A stretch of DNA of 64,000 nucleotides, taken from NCBI GenBank assembly GCA_036013055.1, contig DASCQM010000020.1, positions 157,791-221,790 of the forward strand, read 5' to 3'. Under the pieces are notes generated by a model. The model had not been told where the DNA came from, searched no databases, and was given only the letters and a program-made list of their open reading frames with translations. This DNA comes from SHYR01 sp036013055 (lineage in GTDB: Bacteria > Chloroflexota > Dehalococcoidia > UBA2979). A program made the position numbers and the translations under genes. Position 1 is the stretch's first letter. Each line of letters opens with the position of its first letter. Below are positions 17,578 to 25,774 of this stretch, piece by piece.

Positions 17578-18906
17578 ATGCCGAGCAGCGACGGCCTGAG
17601 TGACGCCTCGAATGGCGCAGCAGACGCAGCCACGGGGCCGCTCAAGGGCACCCGCGTGCTCGAGTTCTCACAGATCGTCGCCGGCCCCGTCTCGGGCATC
17701 TACCTCTCCGACCTCGGTGCGGATGTCGTCAAGGTCGAGCCGCCGGGCGGCGAGTCGCGTCGCAATACCGGCGCGGTCGTCCCGAACGAGGGCAAGTACT
17801 TCCAGTCGCTGAACCGCGGCAAGCGCAGCCTCGTCGTCGACCTTCAGCAGCCGCAGGGCCGCGAGCTGATCCACCGCATCATCCCCGGCTTCGACATCGT
17901 CACGATCAACTACCGCGTCGGCGTGGCGAAGCGGCTTGAGATCGACTACGAGACGCTCTCCCAGATTCGCCCCGACCTGATCTACGTCGAGATCACCGGC
18001 TTCGGCGACGAGGGTCCGGAGGCCGGACGGCCCGGCTCCGACATCGTCGCGCAGGGCTACTCCGGGATGATGGCGGCCGAAGGCAAGTCCGACGAGCACG
18101 GCGCACCGCAACTGATCAGCTCCTCGCCGTATGCCGATCACGCCTCCGCGCTGGCCGCCGGCATGGGCGTCAGCGCCGCGCTCTTCCACCGCGAGCGCAG
18201 CGGCGAAGGGCAACTGATCAAGGTTTCGCTGCTACAGACCGCGCTGCAACTGCTCGCCCGCCACGTCGCGCGGGAGCCGATCCACGACCAGGCGACGCGC
18301 GATCCGATGATCGAGAGCATCGAGCAGATGAGGGGTGACGGTGCATCGTACGAGGAGCTGGTCGAGCAGCGCCGTACTCACCTCCAGGCGTGGGCCACGC
18401 ACCGGCTCTACTACGGGGGCTACAACACCGCAGACGGCGCGGTGGTGCTGGGCGCGCTGACGAAGCCGAACCGCGACGGCGCGCGACGCGTACTCGGCAT
18501 CGAGGACGAACCGAGCGATAGCCCCGACTTCGACGCGCTCGACCCCGCGACGCAGGAAGCGACGTTGCAATGGCGCGCGCGGGTGGAGCAGACGATGCTC
18601 ACGCGCGGCGCCGAGGAGTGGGTCGCCGCCTTCGACGCGGCGGGCGTTCCGGCGACGGTCGTGCACTTCCCGGAGCAGATGGCCGACGACCCGCAGGTGC
18701 AGGCGATGGGCATGACGGTCGAGCTCGACCACGAGGTGACTGGCCCGCAGCGCTTCGTCGGCCCGATCCTGCGCATGTCGAAGACGCCTCCGAACGCGAC
18801 GCTGGCCGCCCCGGCGCTCGGCAGCGACAGCGACGCGGTGCTGCGGCAGGGCGGCTTCAGCGATCAGGAGATCGAGGAACTGCGCGCGAGCGGTGTGCTC
18901 GGCTAG
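17578..18906 (+). CDS. Family III (CaiB/BaiF) CoA-transferase
   Basis: 442 residues if it begins at ATG 17578 (GGAAG about 10 nt upstream); ATG 17542 is an alternative. The N-terminal 20 residues are a variable tail. D-L-G-A-D-V-V-K-V-E-P at about 45-55, L-N-R-G-K-R-S-L-V-V-D-L near 78-89, and predicted catalytic Asp155 in G-S-D-I-V-A-Q-G. It is clearly a paralogue of the enzyme at 56476-57765: both share F-S-Q-I-V-A, N-Y-R-x-G-V-A, and an unusual mid-region insertion (about 240-290) with D-P-M. Substrate unknown. Confidence 0.9.
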   Translation: MPSSDGLSDASNGAADAATGPLKGTRVLEFSQIVAGPVSGIYLSDLGADVVKVEPPGGESRRNTGAVVPNEGKYFQSLNRGKRSLVVDLQQPQGRELIHRIIPGFDIVTINYRVGVAKRLEIDYETLSQIRPDLIYVEITGFGDEGPEAGRPGSDIVAQGYSGMMAAEGKSDEHGAPQLISSSPYADHASALAAGMGVSAALFHRERSGEGQLIKVSLLQTALQLLARHVAREPIHDQATRDPMIESIEQMRGDGASYEELVEQRRTHLQAWATHRLYYGGYNTADGAVVLGALTKPNRDGARRVLGIEDEPSDSPDFDALDPATQEATLQWRARVEQTMLTRGAEEWVAAFDAAGVPATVVHFPEQMADDPQVQAMGMTVELDHEVTGPQRFVGPILRMSKTPPNATLAAPALGSDSDAVLRQGGFSDQEIEELRASGVLG

Positions 18907-18928
18907 CCGTCGAAATTAGTCGGCGCCG

Positions 18929-20062
18929 CTAGCTCGCGAACCTCGCCGGATCGAACGCCGCGAGGTCGATACAGTCCGTCGCACCGTCGACGATCAGGTC
19001 CGCCATCGCCTGCCCGGATGGCGGCGACATCAGGATGCCCTGCCGCCCGTGGCCGGTGGCGAGGTAGGCCCCCGCGAGGCCCGGCACCCGGCCCATGATC
19101 GGCAACCCGTCCGACGAGAGCGGGCGCAGGCACGCCGTCTGCTCCACCAACTCCGCCTCACCGAGCACCGACGAGAACGTCATGCCGAACCTGAGAATCT
19201 CGTCGCGAGCTTCGTTGGTCGTCGCGACGTCGAAACCAGCGCGCTCCTCGGTAGTGCCGATGAAGACGAGGCCGCCTTCCTTCGTCGTGACGTAATTGCT
19301 GTCGTAGCCGAAACCGAACGGGACGAGGTCGTCGGACGGCTTCACACGCACGATCTGGCCCTTCAGTGGCTCGACCGGCACGTCGAAGCCGAGCCATGAC
19401 CCCGCATCGATCGACCACGGCCCCATCGCGACGACGACCACATCGGCGGGGATCACCGCGCCGCCAACGACGACACCGGCGACGCGACCGTCGGCCTGCG
19501 CGATCCCGCTGACGCTGCCGCTGCGCAGGGTCGCGCCCATCTGTTCCGCCGCAGCAACGAGCGCGAGCGTGTAGCGGTAGGGGTCGAGCTGTCCGACGGG
19601 CTCGCCAACGACGCCACCGCGCCCCGGACGGTCGATCCACGGACAGAGTTGCGTCACGCCGGCGGCATCGAACCACTCGATGCTGCGGCCGGCGGCCCGC
19701 GCGGTGTCAGCGGCGTCACGGAGTCGGCGCTCTTCTTCCTCGGTCGTGGCGAGCTGCACGCGACGGTCGCGCGAGAAAGAGTAGTCGACGCCCGACTCAG
19801 CGGGCAGCGTCTCGGCGAGTTCGTCGTGCATCTCGAAGCCGCGCACCCGCAACTCGTACGGGGGCTCCGTCGTCGTTGCCAGTGGCGGCGGTGAGAGCAG
19901 GCCAGCGGCGGCACCGCTTGCGCCGGACGCCACGGCATCAGCCTCGATGATCGTCGAGCGCACGCCGCGCTTGCCGAGGTAGTAGGCGATCGCCGTACCG
20001 ATCACGCCGCCGCCGCAGATCACGACGTCGTTGGTTGCTGGATCGCTCGGTGGAGTCGTCAT
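18929..20062 (-). CDS. FAD-dependent amine oxidase, glycine oxidase (ThiO)-like
   Basis: 377 residues, DAO superfamily. The dinucleotide-binding G-G-G-V-I-G-T-A-I-A-Y is near residue 17, G-A-S-G-A-A-A-G-L-L-S at about 47-57 is the second FAD contact, and the C-terminal G-A-Y-L-A-T-G-H-G-R-Q-G-I-L-M-S-P-P-S-G is the flavin-closing motif of glycine oxidases. It oxidises an amine to an imine with H2O2 release. ThiO makes the glycine imine for thiazole synthesis, but no thi genes are next to it, so a catabolic amine oxidase is equally possible. It sits 14 nt after the TetR gene on the same strand. Confidence 0.82.
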   Translation of the reverse strand: MTTPPSDPATNDVVICGGGVIGTAIAYYLGKRGVRSTIIEADAVASGASGAAAGLLSPPPLATTTEPPYELRVRGFEMHDELAETLPAESGVDYSFSRDRRVQLATTEEEERRLRDAADTARAAGRSIEWFDAAGVTQLCPWIDRPGRGGVVGEPVGQLDPYRYTLALVAAAEQMGATLRSGSVSGIAQADGRVAGVVVGGAVIPADVVVVAMGPWSIDAGSWLGFDVPVEPLKGQIVRVKPSDDLVPFGFGYDSNYVTTKEGGLVFIGTTEERAGFDVATTNEARDEILRFGMTFSSVLGEAELVEQTACLRPLSSDGLPIMGRVPGLAGAYLATGHGRQGILMSPPSGQAMADLIVDGATDCIDLAAFDPARFAS

Positions 20063-20076
20063 GGGCGGAGTGTGCC

Positions 20077-20670
20077 CTACCCGGCGGCCACCGTCGCGTT
20101 GCGCGTCAGGCCGCTGACCATGATCGGGACGAGTTCATCCGCCAGACCGTCCGCGTCGATCGCGCCGCTTGCCGTGAACTGGGCGAGTGACGCCTGCATC
20201 AACGCGCCGACGAATGAGACCGAGACGATCGCCGGCTCCGCGACCGTGAAGTCACCGGTTGCGCGGCCCTCGATCAGCACCTCGCGCAGTGGCGCAAGTA
20301 CGACCTGTTCCATGCGCGCCGCGACCTCGGCGTATGTCCCCGCGCGATGCAGCGCGACCGGCAGGTCGGTGCAGATCACCGGATGCTCCGACATTGAGGT
20401 GAGGAGCGCCTTCAGCACCCGCGCCAGTCGCTCCGCCGGCGTCCCGGCAATTGCCGCAGTCTCGACGAGCGCCGTCTGCACGGTGTCGAGCTTGTTCGCG
20501 AGGAAGAACGCGATCAAATCGTCCTTGCCCGAGAAGTAGTAGTAGAGCGTCGCGCGCGGGACACCCGAGAGCTTCGCGATCTCGTCAACACCGACATCGA
20601 ACCCCGTCCCCTGGAGCTGGTCGGAACAATCGAGCAGGCACTTGGTGATGTCGGCAGGCGGCTGTTTCAT
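20077..20670 (-). CDS. TetR family transcriptional regulator
   Basis: 197 residues. The N-terminal helix-turn-helix (about 25-45) reads V-G-V-D-E-I-A-K-L-S-G-V-P-R-A-T-L-Y-Y-Y-F, followed by K-D-D-L-I-A-F-F, the classic TetR recognition helix. The C-terminal ligand and dimer domain is poorly conserved, as usual. Divergent from a DHA2 drug exporter with an 88-nt gap holding an inverted repeat, so it probably represses that exporter and itself. No Shine-Dalgarno precedes the ATG; a TATACT -10 lies 6 nt upstream, so the mRNA may be leaderless. Confidence 0.88.
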   Translation of the reverse strand: MKQPPADITKCLLDCSDQLQGTGFDVGVDEIAKLSGVPRATLYYYFSGKDDLIAFFLANKLDTVQTALVETAAIAGTPAERLARVLKALLTSMSEHPVICTDLPVALHRAGTYAEVAARMEQVVLAPLREVLIEGRATGDFTVAEPAIVSVSFVGALMQASLAQFTASGAIDADGLADELVPIMVSGLTRNATVAAG

Positions 20671-20676
20671 GTTTGA

Positions 20677-20713
20677 AGTATAGTCTTGACATTGTTTGGA
20701 CGCAAGTCCAGAC
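20677..20713. promoter_or_regulatory. TetR operator and overlapping divergent promoters
   Basis: The inverted repeat GTTTGGACGCAAGTCCAGAC (20694-20713; one mismatch, 4-nt centre) lies between the divergent genes. Minus strand: TTGCGT (20705-20700), 17 nt, TATACT (20682-20677) for the regulator. Plus strand: a TTGACA (20686-20691) starts just before the repeat. Repressor bound here would cover both promoters. Confidence 0.65.
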
Positions 20714-20758
20714 TACCGTCCCTAGCCATTCCAAACGCATGTAGAAGTCGAGGATGCC

Positions 20759-22378
20759 ATGGGCTCCGTTGAATCTGAATTGACCGTTCGTTCGAGTCGC
20801 CGCTGGTGGATCCTGGCGGTGATGTCCCTCTCCATCTTCACGATCTTCGTCGATGCCACGGTGGTGAACACCGCCCTGCCGACGATCACTCGTGAGCTTG
20901 GCGCGACCACCGCGCAGTTGCAGTGGATCGTCGATAGTTACAGCCTCGTGCTCGCCGGCCTCGTGCTCGCGAGCGGCACCGTTGGCGACAAGTATGGCCG
21001 CCGGCGCTGGCTCGGAATCGGCATGGTGGTCTTCGCCGGCGGGGCCGTCGGAGCCGCGCTGTCGACGTCGCCTGAGATGCTGATCGCGTACCGCGCCCTC
21101 CAGGGCCTCGGAGCGGCGCTGGTGATGCCGGCGACGCTGTCGATCATCACCACGGTTTTCCCGCGCGAAGAGCGCGTGAAGGCGATCGGCATCTGGACGG
21201 CCGTCGGCTCGATGGGGCTGGTTGCCGGTCCGACGATCGGTGGCTATCTCGTCGACGAGGTCTCGTGGAGCGCGGTCTTCTGGCTCCACCTCCCGATCGT
21301 TGCCCTCACGCTCGCCGGTCTGAAGGTCGTTCCGGAGTCTCGCGACCCTCGCAACCGACCGCTCGACGTCCCCGGCGCGCTGCTGGCGACGGGCGCGTCG
21401 CTGGCCATCGTCTTCGCCGTGATCGAGGGCAACGAGGCCGGATGGTCCTCCGCCACGATCCTCACCAGCTTCGCCGTCGGCGGACTGCTGCTCGCGGCGT
21501 TCGTGCTCGTCGAATTGCAGTCGAAGGCGCCGATGCTTCAGTTGCAGCTCTTCAAGGAGCGCGACCTCAGCGGGTCGCTGATCATCATCACGCTCACCAT
21601 GTTCACGATGTTCGCGGTCTTCTTCTCGCTCGGGCTCTTCTACCAGCTCGTGCAGGGGCGCTCGGCGCTACACGCCGGAATGCTGATCCTGCCCGCAGCC
21701 GCGGGAATGATGATCGGCGGCGGTACGGCCGCACCGGTCGTGAAGGCGATCGGCCCCCGCGTCATCTTCCTGATCGCATCGGGCGTGCAGGTGGCGCTGT
21801 TGCTGGCGCTGACACAGTTCACTGCGACCGTCGCACTGCCGATCGAGATCGGTTGGATGTTCGGCCTTGGTTTGACGATGGGCTTCATCATGCCGGTCAC
21901 CACGGACACCGTGATGGCTGCGGTACCCGTCGAGGACGCCGGCGTCGGCTCAGCGCTGAACGACGTCAGTCGCGAACTCGGTGGCGCACTCGGTATCGCC
22001 GTCCTCGGCAGCGTGCTGAACGGCGTCTACCGCTCGAGGATTGATGAGTCGCTGACCGGCGTCGCGCCGCCGCAGGTCGTTGAGGCCGCGCGTGACAGCA
22101 TCGGCGTTGCGAAGGTGACGGCGCAGTCGTTGCCGCCGGACGTTGCATCAGCGGTCGCGCAGGCGGCGGACGCGGCCTACGTCGATGCGATGGGCATCGG
22201 CGCGCTCGTTGGCATCGTCTTCGTCGGACTGGCGATCGTCACCTCTGCGACCCTGATCCCGTGGCGACCACGCGAGGTGCAGGTGGAGCTGGATGACCTC
22301 GTCGACGGCACCGTTGCAGTCGACGTGCCGGCGGGCGCAACGCCTGCCCCGGCATACGTCGAGGCCGACGGCTCCTAG
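20759..22378 (+). CDS. DHA2 family (EmrB/QacA) MFS drug exporter, 14 transmembrane segments
   Basis: 539 residues with about 14 hydrophobic segments. It opens W-W-I-L-A-V-M-S-L-S-I-F, and V-D-A-T-V-V-N-T-A-L-P-T-I is the DHA2 motif D1. G-D-K-Y-G-R-R-R is motif A, and the fifth-helix motif C is G-x(3)-G-P-T-I-G-G. The final 30 residues are cytoplasmic and acidic. The start ATG is 88 nt from the divergent TetR gene. The protein should expel hydrophobic or cationic compounds by proton exchange, controlled by the local repressor. Substrates cannot be told. Confidence 0.9.
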   Translation: MGSVESELTVRSSRRWWILAVMSLSIFTIFVDATVVNTALPTITRELGATTAQLQWIVDSYSLVLAGLVLASGTVGDKYGRRRWLGIGMVVFAGGAVGAALSTSPEMLIAYRALQGLGAALVMPATLSIITTVFPREERVKAIGIWTAVGSMGLVAGPTIGGYLVDEVSWSAVFWLHLPIVALTLAGLKVVPESRDPRNRPLDVPGALLATGASLAIVFAVIEGNEAGWSSATILTSFAVGGLLLAAFVLVELQSKAPMLQLQLFKERDLSGSLIIITLTMFTMFAVFFSLGLFYQLVQGRSALHAGMLILPAAAGMMIGGGTAAPVVKAIGPRVIFLIASGVQVALLLALTQFTATVALPIEIGWMFGLGLTMGFIMPVTTDTVMAAVPVEDAGVGSALNDVSRELGGALGIAVLGSVLNGVYRSRIDESLTGVAPPQVVEAARDSIGVAKVTAQSLPPDVASAVAQAADAAYVDAMGIGALVGIVFVGLAIVTSATLIPWRPREVQVELDDLVDGTVAVDVPAGATPAPAYVEADGS

Positions 22379-22397
22379 CGAGATTCGACTCAACGAC

Positions 22398-22431
22398 GAG
22401 GCCCCGGCTGCACATCGGCAGCCGGGGCCTC
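22398..22431. terminator. Bidirectional GC-rich terminator between convergent genes
   Basis: A perfect 14-bp stem (GAGGCCCCGGCTGC with its complement) and a 6-nt loop lie 20 nt after the exporter stop and 11 nt before the end of the convergent gene. No T tract follows, as is common in high-GC genomes. Confidence 0.85.
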
Positions 22432-22441
22432 TCGCTATCCC

Positions 22442-23434
22442 CTAGCCTCGGTCGTCGTTCGTCGCGTCGTAGTGGATCACCGCGCCCGACCCGGCGGCGC
22501 TGCCCCACTCGAAATTGCGCTTCACGTGTACGCCGAGGCTGTGCGTGATCGAAATGATCGAGCCGTCCGCCTGATAGCGGATGTATCCGCCGTGGACGTG
22601 CGCCTTATTGTTCGACTGGTGCAGCACCTGCGCGTCCGGCAGGTAGAGCGTGTACGCGTAGCCGCCGACGCCGTGACCGGCGTTGTCGTTGAACCACTCG
22701 TAGTTGTAGTAGCCGTCGGTCAACTCGGTCGTCTCCGACACGCGCAGACGGGTGTCGATGCCGTCCGAGCGGAAGACGTAGTCAAGGTTACCTTCGCGCG
22801 CACCGCGCATGCGGCGACCGACCGGCGGATAGAGCCCCACCGAGGTGCCGAGCAGCTTGCGCGTGCTGTCGAGCAGCTTGCCGTCGTTGAGCGACCAGCC
22901 CTCCATCCAGTCGCGGCCACGCTTGAGCACGGATGCGATCGTCTCCTCGTAGACGACGCCAACCTGATCGGCCGGGGTGAAGATCGTGGACGTCACTTCC
23001 AGCGCCCAGCGGCCGTTGTTATTCGTGACCACGTAGACGCCGTCGCAGACCGACATCTTCTTGCCGTCCGCGCGGTAGCGGCTGTACGAGAGCGTGACCC
23101 CCGCACTCACCGCATCCGACGTATGCGTCTGCACGCCGTCGAGCACGTCGAACAGACCATCGAGCTGTGAGACGTCCATCGAGGGCGGCGGGTTCTCCTT
23201 CAACGCCTCGGCGCTCTCGATGAGCACCACCTCGCTGCCCTCGATCGCGGCGTGCGGGAAGTGCAATTGCGCGGCCATGCCGTCGAGGTCACGACGGACG
23301 AGAGCCGCGAAGTAGCGCGTCGCGACGGCGACGGCCTCGGGGATCGAGTCCTCGTATGTGATCGGATGGCGGTGGTCGAAGACCGCCGTCGCCTTCAGAT
23401 CCTGCAGTGCTGCCTGTAGCTTCTCGTCGCTCAT
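22442..23434 (-). CDS. Hypothetical protein, probable NTF2/SnoaL-like fold
   Basis: 330 residues from ATG 23434. Residues 22-150 have the alpha+beta character of NTF2-like proteins: A-V-A-V-A-T-R-Y-F-A-A-L-V-R-R-D-L-D-G-M, later V-T-L-S-Y-S-R-Y and G-R-W-A-L-E-V-T-S-T. The second half (about 190-330) is beta-rich with many aromatic residues (Y-Y-N-Y-E-W-F) and H-V-H-G-G. No signal peptide, transmembrane segment or cofactor motif. Convergent with the DHA2 exporter and divergent from an MFS gene. Function unknown; a lyase-like or ligand-binding role would be a guess. Confidence 0.6.
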   Translation of the reverse strand: MSDEKLQAALQDLKATAVFDHRHPITYEDSIPEAVAVATRYFAALVRRDLDGMAAQLHFPHAAIEGSEVVLIESAEALKENPPPSMDVSQLDGLFDVLDGVQTHTSDAVSAGVTLSYSRYRADGKKMSVCDGVYVVTNNNGRWALEVTSTIFTPADQVGVVYEETIASVLKRGRDWMEGWSLNDGKLLDSTRKLLGTSVGLYPPVGRRMRGAREGNLDYVFRSDGIDTRLRVSETTELTDGYYNYEWFNDNAGHGVGGYAYTLYLPDAQVLHQSNNKAHVHGGYIRYQADGSIISITHSLGVHVKRNFEWGSAAGSGAVIHYDATNDDRG

Positions 23435-23505
23435 CTGTGGGGTCCCTTCGCTCGCGTGGCCGCTACGGTAGCCGATCGTGGCGATGCGGCGGTACGCGAC
23501 CATCG

Positions 23506-24882
23506 ATGGTCGCCGCTGTGACCGACGGCTACAGTCGAACACGCGGCGAAGGACTGCGACTGTTGGCGAACGAGCCCCCGCAACCGCAACAGACAGCCCG
23601 TGCCACGCCGCGCATCTTCTACGGCTACTGGCTCGTCGGCGGCGCATTTATAGCGCAGTTTGCGACGGTCGGCGCGCGCAACTACGTCGGCGGCATCCTG
23701 CTCAAGCCGATGTCCGAGGACCTCGACTGGTCGCGCACCGAATTCACGCTCGCACGCACGCTCGGCCTTTTCATCTTCGCGTTTGCCGGCCTCTATATCG
23801 GCAGCCACGTCGATCGGCACGGCGGTCGACGGCTGATGTTCGCCGGGGCAACGGTACTCTCGCTCTCGCTGATGCTCGTCAGCCAGATCGACTCGCTCTG
23901 GCAGTGGATGCTGCTGAACGGCGTGATCGTCACTGCAGGCGCGGCGATGGCCGGCGGCCTTGTCGTCAACGTCACACTCGCGAAGTGGTTCGTCGAACGT
24001 CGCGGGCGGGCCGTCGCGTTCGCCTCGATGGGCGTCTCGTTCGCCGGGGTGGCGATCCCGCCGCTGACGACGGCCGGCGTCGACGCCTGGGGCTGGCGCG
24101 GCACGTGGGTCGCGATCGGGCTGGTCGTTGCCGCGATCCTCTTCCCCGTCGCCGCGCTGATGCGGCGCTCGCCGGAGGACCACGGCCTCCACCCCGACGG
24201 CCACTCGGACGAGCAGATCGCAGCCGGGGCCGGTGAGGCGGCCGAGGAGGACTACGCCACCTCGCTCACACGCGGTCAGGCGCTGCGTACGCCCACCTTC
24301 TACCTGATCGTGCTCGCCTTCGGGTTCGGGGGACTCTCGATCGGCGTGATGCTGCTCCAGACGATCCCGTTCATGACGGACGCCGGATACTCGTCCGCCA
24401 CGGCGTCCTACATGATCGTGCTCACCTCGATCCCCTCGATGCTCTCAAAGCCGGTGTGGGGCTACCTGCTCGACCATGCCTCGCCGAGCCGCATGGCGAC
24501 CTTCGGGTTCGTCGTCAACGCGATCGCGCTGGTAACGATCGTTGTTGCCGTGCGCGCCGGAGCGAGCGACGCGATCGTCTTCGGCAGCTTCATCCTGCTC
24601 GGCTTTGGCTGGGGAGGCCTGATCCCGCTGCAGGAGGTGATCTGGGCGACTTACTTCGGCCGCCGCTATCTCGGAGCCGTACGCAGCGCCGGACTCCCTT
24701 TCGCGCTAGTGCTGCAGGCGGGCGGACCGCTGGCTGCGTCCGTCTACTTCGACGTCGTCGGCGACTACAACGGCGCCTTCCTCACGGTCGCCGCGCTCAG
24801 CGTGACCGCCGCGATCCTGGTGCAGTTCCTGCGCAAGCCGGAGCGTGCCGCGACGGAGAGCGTGGCAGCGACCGAGGGCTAG
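23506..24882 (+). CDS. MFS transporter (OFA/monocarboxylate type)
   Basis: About 458 residues from ATG 23506 (a TTG at 23563 is also possible). Twelve hydrophobic segments begin at F-Y-G-Y-W-L-V-G-G-A, the opening of oxalate/formate and monocarboxylate MFS carriers, with motif A-like G-S-H-V-D-R-H-G-G-R-R near the second loop. The central cytoplasmic loop is acidic. It is related to the MFS protein at 54470-55795 (R-T-x-T-F-W/Y-x-I and W-G-G/A-R patterns), so two paralogous carriers flank catabolic genes here. Likely imports or exports a carboxylate. Confidence 0.85.
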   Translation: MVAAVTDGYSRTRGEGLRLLANEPPQPQQTARATPRIFYGYWLVGGAFIAQFATVGARNYVGGILLKPMSEDLDWSRTEFTLARTLGLFIFAFAGLYIGSHVDRHGGRRLMFAGATVLSLSLMLVSQIDSLWQWMLLNGVIVTAGAAMAGGLVVNVTLAKWFVERRGRAVAFASMGVSFAGVAIPPLTTAGVDAWGWRGTWVAIGLVVAAILFPVAALMRRSPEDHGLHPDGHSDEQIAAGAGEAAEEDYATSLTRGQALRTPTFYLIVLAFGFGGLSIGVMLLQTIPFMTDAGYSSATASYMIVLTSIPSMLSKPVWGYLLDHASPSRMATFGFVVNAIALVTIVVAVRAGASDAIVFGSFILLGFGWGGLIPLQEVIWATYFGRRYLGAVRSAGLPFALVLQAGGPLAASVYFDVVGDYNGAFLTVAALSVTAAILVQFLRKPERAATESVAATEG

Positions 24883-24935
24883 CCACGTCGTGACGGCGTC
24901 GGGTGCTTGCCGCAGCCATGTGACACTGTAGAACG

Positions 24936-25766
24936 ATGGACGCCACGTTCTGGGAATACTTCAAGGGCCGCAGCCTCGCCGTGGTTGCCGGGGCACTCGT
25001 CGTGGGCATCGTCCTCGGTGGTGGCGTGGCCTACCTGCTGCGCACCTCCGACCTCAACGCCGTCGAGGAGACGCTGACGACGACCACTGCCGAGCTTGCA
25101 ACAGCCGACGCAAACGTCGATCGACTCGCCGGTGAGCTGGCAGTCGCGACCACCGACGCCCGCGTGCAGGCCGGGGCGATCGAGGAGCTCGAAGGGCAAC
25201 TGACGGCGCGCGAGGGCGAGCTGGAGGCTGCCGCCACCACGTACGCCGAACTGGAAGCGGCCTCGCTCCAGTCGGTCACCGAATACCAGTCACTAGCGAC
25301 CCAGTTCGAGGATCTGAACGCGATCTTCGCGACGGTGCAGGAGGAGCTGGTCACGCTCACGATGCGCTGGTCGACCGTCGCCGAGATCGACTCGCTCCCA
25401 CTCGCGACGAACGCGCTCTACTTCGACGCTGGGAGTGAGGCGACGGTGCTGCGCGCGATCTGCACCGGCAGCATGGAGCCGACGATCACCTGCGACGACA
25501 CGCTGATCGCCTTCCCGCCATCGATCCAGGATCTCGACGTCGGCGATGTGATCGTCTTCCGCGCGCCGATCCCCGGCTGCCTCGGCTTCAGCAACAGCGC
25601 CACGATCCTGCACCGCATCGTCGAGATCTCACGCAGCGACGTCGGCCAGATCTCGTTCCGCACCAAGGGCGACAGCACCGACACCGTGGACGCCTGTCTC
25701 GTGCCCGTCGGCCAGGTCGTCTTCAAGGTGCTGGCGATCATCTCCGACTCGCGCTTCACGAACTGA
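24936..25766 (+). CDS. SipW/ER-type signal peptidase with an N-terminal coiled-coil stalk
   Basis: 276 residues. One membrane segment (about 13-35), then a long Ala/Glu/Leu coiled coil (about 38-145), then a compact S26 peptidase domain. Catalytic candidates: Ser179 in C-T-G-S-M-E-P-T, His226 in L-H-R-I, Asp246 in T-K-G-D-S. A histidine instead of lysine marks the S26B (ER/SipW/archaeal) subgroup. Four cysteines (176, 186, 215, 254) near the active site could form disulfides, implying an extracytoplasmic location. The stalk would place the active site well away from the membrane, unlike normal signal peptidases. It ends 8 nt before an LLM oxidoreductase gene. Confidence 0.82.
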   Translation: MDATFWEYFKGRSLAVVAGALVVGIVLGGGVAYLLRTSDLNAVEETLTTTTAELATADANVDRLAGELAVATTDARVQAGAIEELEGQLTAREGELEAAATTYAELEAASLQSVTEYQSLATQFEDLNAIFATVQEELVTLTMRWSTVAEIDSLPLATNALYFDAGSEATVLRAICTGSMEPTITCDDTLIAFPPSIQDLDVGDVIVFRAPIPGCLGFSNSATILHRIVEISRSDVGQISFRTKGDSTDTVDACLVPVGQVVFKVLAIISDSRFTN

Positions 25767-25774
25767 CCACGACG

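Noticed and set aside
20063..20076. TPP riboswitch for the ThiO-like gene
   Set aside because: The upstream gap is only 14 nt and no THI element is present.
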